A stretch of 41,963 bases of DNA from Burkholderiales bacterium (GTDB lineage Bacteria > Pseudomonadota > Gammaproteobacteria > Burkholderiales > Burkholderiaceae_C), in assembly GCA_028872015.1 (NCBI GenBank), contig JAGWLO010000029.1, positions 1-41,963 on the forward strand, in the 5' to 3' direction. Shown here one piece after another: positions 39,332 to 41,963 of the stretch. Position 1 is the stretch's first letter. Every line of letters starts with the position of its first letter. Under the pieces are notes generated by a model. The model was not told where the DNA came from. It saw only the letters and a list, made by a program, of their open reading frames with translations, and ran no database searches. The position numbers and the translations under genes are program-made.

Positions 39332-41291
39332 GCCGTGGCCGCGGCGGTGGCCGTGGCGGCTGCGCGCCATCGGCGCCTGGCTGACGTTGCTCTACACGGT
39401 GGCCGCAGCGCTGTCGGTGGCGCTGTTCGCCGCCATCACCGACTGGCGCCTGGCGGTCAACTTCCAGGCCGAACAGCTGCGCCTGGTGCAGGCCAAGCTC
39501 GCCGAGCTGCAGGCCGACCTGGCCGACGCCGGCGGCGACCCGCAGGCCCTGGTGGACGAGATCGTGCGCGAGACCGCGGGCTCGCGGCTGCGGCAGTACC
39601 AGGCGCGGGTGCTGCTGGACGGACGCACGCTGGGCGGCACGCCGGGCATGGCGCGCACGCTGCCGCCGGCGGCCTTTGCGCCTGCGGCGGCCAGTGCGCC
39701 GTCGGCCGTGCTGCCGCAGCAGGCCGCCGGCGGGCGGCGCTACGCCCTGGCCGCGGTGCGTCTGGCCGGCCCCGGGCCGGGTGCCGCCCCGGTGGTGCAG
39801 CTGGCGCTGGACGTCACGCGCGACGCCGAACTTCAGGCCCACCTGCGTGCAGCGCTGGCGCTGGCATTCGCGGTGCTGGTGCCGCTGCTGGCGCTGACCG
39901 GGCGCTGGATGGCGGGGCAGGGGCTGGCGCCGCTGGCGCGCATCACCGCCGCCGCGCGCGCGGTCACGCCGGCGGACCTCTCGGCCCGGCTGCCCCTGAC
40001 CCCGCCCTGGCCCGACGAGCTGCGCGAGCTGGTTCAGGTGTTCAACGCCATGCTGGCGCAGATGGAGGAGGCCTTCGCGCGGCTGTCGCGCTTCTCGGCC
40101 GACCTGGCGCACGAGCTGCGCACGCCGCTGGGACACCTCAGCGCCGAGCTCGAGGTGTGCCTGATGCGCCCGCGCGGCGCGCGCGCCTACCGCGAGGCGC
40201 TCGAATCGGGGCTGGGCGAGTGCCGGCGCCTGAACGTGCTGATCGAGAACCTGCTGTTCATGGCACGAGCCGAGCATGCCGAGCAGGCGCTGCGCTGCGA
40301 GCCCTTCGACGCCGCGCAGGCCTGCGCCTGGGCGCTGCAGCAGCAGGCGCCGGCGGCGGCCCTGCGCGGCATCCGCACCCGGCTCGACGGGGCGGCCACG
40401 CTGGTGGCCGATCCGCTGCTGCTGCGTCAGGCGCTGGCCAACCTGCTGAGCAACGCGATCCGGCATTCGCGCGACGGCGGCGAGGTGCGCGTGCGGCTGC
40501 AGGCACTGGCCGGCGGGGTGGAGATCGCGGTGCAGGACGACGGCGAAGGCATCGCCGCGCCGCACCTGCCGCACCTGTTCGACCGCTTCTACCAGGTGGA
40601 TGCGGCGCGCCGCCACGGCGCGGGCCAGGGCACGGGGCTGGGCCTGGCCATCGTGAAGACCATCGCCGAGCTGCACGGGGGCCGCGTGCGCGTGCACAGC
40701 GTGCCCGGCCAGGGCACGACGCTGACGATGCACTTTCCGGCCGCCCCGCCCGGCCTGCGCGCCCCGGCCGTCGCGGCCGTCGCGCCCTCTGAGCAAGGTC
40801 GTGCGGCCATGAAGCCCGACTGGGACCGCCTCTCGCACCGCGCCTTCAAGATCGGCCTGGTGCTGAAGGGGCTGGACGGCCTGCTCGAGATCGCCGGCGG
40901 CGCGGCGCTGCTGTCCACGCCTCGGCCGCTGATCCGCCACGCCGTGGCGCTGCTCACGCGGCAGGAGCTGTTCGAAGACCCGCACGACATGCTGGCCAAC
41001 TACCTGGCGCACCTGGTGCAGCACCTGTCGCTGGGGGCGCAGCAGTTCGCCGGCCTGTACCTGGGCGCACACGGGCTGGTGAAGCTGGCGATGGTGGCGG
41101 GCCTGGTGCACGGCGGGCGTTGGTCGTACGCGGCGGCCGTGCTGCTGATGAGCGGCTTCATCGCCTACCAGGGCTGGCATCTGGTGCACCACCCCTCGCC
41201 GCTGCTGGCGCTGCTGACCGTGACCGATGGCGCCGTGCTGGCGTTGATCGTGCGCGAGTGGCGCCACCCGCCCGGGCGGCCCGCGAAATGA
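39321..41291 (+). CDS. CusS-like sensor kinase fused in frame to DUF2127 membrane domain
   Basis: 656 residues. Part 1 (~1-475) is a heavy-metal-type kinase: helix 1 (~17-38), periplasmic segment, helix 2 (~170-190), HAMP, HisKA with His264 (DLAHELRTPLGHLS), N-box Asn378 (NLLSNAIRHS), DDGEGIA, HLFDRFYQV, GTGLGLAIVKTI. Part 2 (497-656) is DUF2127: KIGLVLKGLDGLLEIAGGAA, then LANYLAHLVQHLSLGAQQF and two or three more helices. An Ala/Pro/Val linker joins them without a stop. Met497 (ATG 40807-40811 region, codon starting 40809) is where free DUF2127 proteins normally begin, and a TGA one frame off lies at 40790-40792, so this may be a natural fusion or a one-base indel. Confidence 0.85.
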   Translation: MTTEPWPRRWPWRLRAIGAWLTLLYTVAAALSVALFAAITDWRLAVNFQAEQLRLVQAKLAELQADLADAGGDPQALVDEIVRETAGSRLRQYQARVLLDGRTLGGTPGMARTLPPAAFAPAAASAPSAVLPQQAAGGRRYALAAVRLAGPGPGAAPVVQLALDVTRDAELQAHLRAALALAFAVLVPLLALTGRWMAGQGLAPLARITAAARAVTPADLSARLPLTPPWPDELRELVQVFNAMLAQMEEAFARLSRFSADLAHELRTPLGHLSAELEVCLMRPRGARAYREALESGLGECRRLNVLIENLLFMARAEHAEQALRCEPFDAAQACAWALQQQAPAAALRGIRTRLDGAATLVADPLLLRQALANLLSNAIRHSRDGGEVRVRLQALAGGVEIAVQDDGEGIAAPHLPHLFDRFYQVDAARRHGAGQGTGLGLAIVKTIAELHGGRVRVHSVPGQGTTLTMHFPAAPPGLRAPAVAAVAPSEQGRAAMKPDWDRLSHRAFKIGLVLKGLDGLLEIAGGAALLSTPRPLIRHAVALLTRQELFEDPHDMLANYLAHLVQHLSLGAQQFAGLYLGAHGLVKLAMVAGLVHGGRWSYAAAVLLMSGFIAYQGWHLVHHPSPLLALLTVTDGAVLALIVREWRHPPGRPAK

Positions 41292-41303
41292 CAGAAATGT
41301 CAT
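41288..41303 (+). promoter_or_regulatory. Copper-box-like operator ATGACA-4-TGTCAT
   Basis: Perfect inverted repeat ATGACAGAAATGTCAT, flanked by AA, overlapping the kinase stop codon and 47 bases before the efflux gene start. It matches the CusR/CopR/PcoR box (ATGACAnnnnTGTCAT) known from E. coli cus and pco and Pseudomonas cop promoters. The adjacent OmpR-type regulator is the obvious binder. Confidence 0.75.
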
Positions 41304-41349
41304 CGGGCCGATCGCGCTTCATCACGGGGGCTGCCGTAGCCTCACCGTC

Positions 41350-41963
41350 ATGAGATGGCGAGCACCGTGGCCCGACCTGCAGAAGGCGCGGCCCATGCGG
41401 GCGGGGGCCTGGGCCCTGGCCCTTGCAGTCGGCCTGGCCGGCTGCGCCGCGCCGCCGCCGGCGCCGCCGCCCCCCGATCTGCCGCAGCAGGCCCGGGCAC
41501 TGGCGGCGCGCCGGCTCGACGACCCCGGCCTGGCCGCGGCCCAGGCGCGGCTGCACCTGCCCACCGCCGCCGACGCGCCCTGGACGCCCGACCGCATCAC
41601 CGTGGCCGCCTGGTACTTCGACCCAGCGCTGGCCCAGGCGCGCGCCGTGGCGCGCCAGGCCGAGGCCGAGGCCGCGCGCGCCGCCCAGCGCGCCAATCCG
41701 ACGCTGCAACTCAGCCCGGAACGCATCTTCAGCGGCGCCTACGCCGGCTCGCCGTGGACGGTGGGCGCGGCGCTGCTGCTGCCGCTGCTGCACCCGGGCG
41801 AGGCCGCGGCGCGGCGCGACATCGCCGCGGCCGACACCGAGCAGGCGCGCGACCGGGCCGCGCTGGCGGTGTGGCACAGCCGCGTGCGGGCCGTGGCCGC
41901 GCTGCGCACGCTGCTGCTGGCGCGGCAGGCCCAGGCGCTGGCGCAGACCGCGGCCGGCGCGCA
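41350..41963 (+). CDS. TolC-family outer-membrane efflux lipoprotein (3' end outside window)
   Basis: At least 204 residues, cut by the window edge. N-terminal signal ends in a lipobox (GLAGCAAP, Cys33), followed by a Pro-rich spacer and the start of an outer-membrane efflux domain: LAAAQARLHL, ITVAAWYFDPALAQARAVAR, an Ala/Glu coiled-coil helix (QAEAEAARAAQRANPTLQLS), the beta hairpin GSPWTVGAALLLPLLHPGE, and the second helix RRDIAAADTEQARDRAALAV. Lipid-anchored TolC relatives such as CusC export metals or drugs with an RND pump. The copper-box operator and the regulator/kinase pair upstream point to metal efflux; the pump genes would follow beyond the window. ATG 41350 is used, 47 bases after the operator. 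Confidence 0.85.
   Translation, partial: MRWRAPWPDLQKARPMRAGAWALALAVGLAGCAAPPPAPPPPDLPQQARALAARRLDDPGLAAAQARLHLPTAADAPWTPDRITVAAWYFDPALAQARAVARQAEAEAARAAQRANPTLQLSPERIFSGAYAGSPWTVGAALLLPLLHPGEAAARRDIAAADTEQARDRAALAVWHSRVRAVAALRTLLLARQAQALAQTAAGA

Overview
The window is chromosomal DNA from a very GC-rich betaproteobacterium, probably of the order Burkholderiales (Rubrivivax/Leptothrix/Ideonella-like). The evidence is the near-total G/C use at third codon positions, a PhaM-type polyhydroxybutyrate granule protein, a DUF3567 protein, a short Bv3F-type H-NS protein and the Thiobacillus-type glutamate-cysteine ligase. I see no insertion sequence, prophage, CRISPR array, tRNA or rRNA. Genes are tightly packed and no gene-free stretch exceeds 300 bases; the longest is about 292 bases (33329-33620).

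Region 1 (1-11.9 kb) is housekeeping and mixed genes: the 3' part of an ammonium transporter, gshA, a stand-alone homocysteine methyltransferase domain (the N-terminal part of a split MetH), a two-gene cyclic-di-GMP unit (GGDEF-EAL protein plus a histidine-free seven-helix MHYT-like membrane protein), DUF3567, DUF3108, a fumarylacetoacetate hydrolase (FAH) family enzyme, a TraB/GumN protein, PhaM, a FIST sensor-domain protein and a small secreted protein. Region 2 (12.0-17.7 kb) is a glycolate oxidase operon, glcD-glcE-(33-codon mini-ORF)-glcF, overlapped by an FAH-family gene and followed by a TPR protein. A convergent protein of unknown family follows.

Region 3 (18.5-28.5 kb) is a complete glycerol locus. 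glpD-glpS-glpT-glpP-glpQ-glpU-glpV (glycerol-3-phosphate dehydrogenase and the ATP-driven glycerol importer) run leftward as a run of overlapping genes ending at a strong palindrome. The repressor gene glpR and the kinase gene glpK run rightward. The 115-bp divergent promoter region carries six TTCG half-site-like repeats. Uptake (GlpSTPQUV), phosphorylation (GlpK), oxidation (GlpD) and control (GlpR) are therefore in one place. The two ATPases have complementary defects that predict one working and one dead ATP site.

Region 4 (28.5-37.0 kb) holds an H-NS protein, an MtfA-like peptidase, a TTC38-like TPR protein and four envelope or stress-type genes. These are followed by a divergent LuxR-type two-component system whose response regulator is coupled to a 61-residue helical protein. 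A GGCGTCACG/CGTGAC motif recurs upstream of several of these genes and between the kinase and regulator.

Region 5 (37.1-41.96 kb) has an internally duplicated DoxX-like membrane protein, a CYTH protein overlapping it tail to tail, and a CusRS/CopRS-like metal-sensing pair. In this pair the kinase reads in frame into a DUF2127 membrane domain. A textbook copper-box palindrome then precedes a TolC-family outer-membrane lipoprotein that runs off the window, so a metal efflux operon probably continues beyond the edge.
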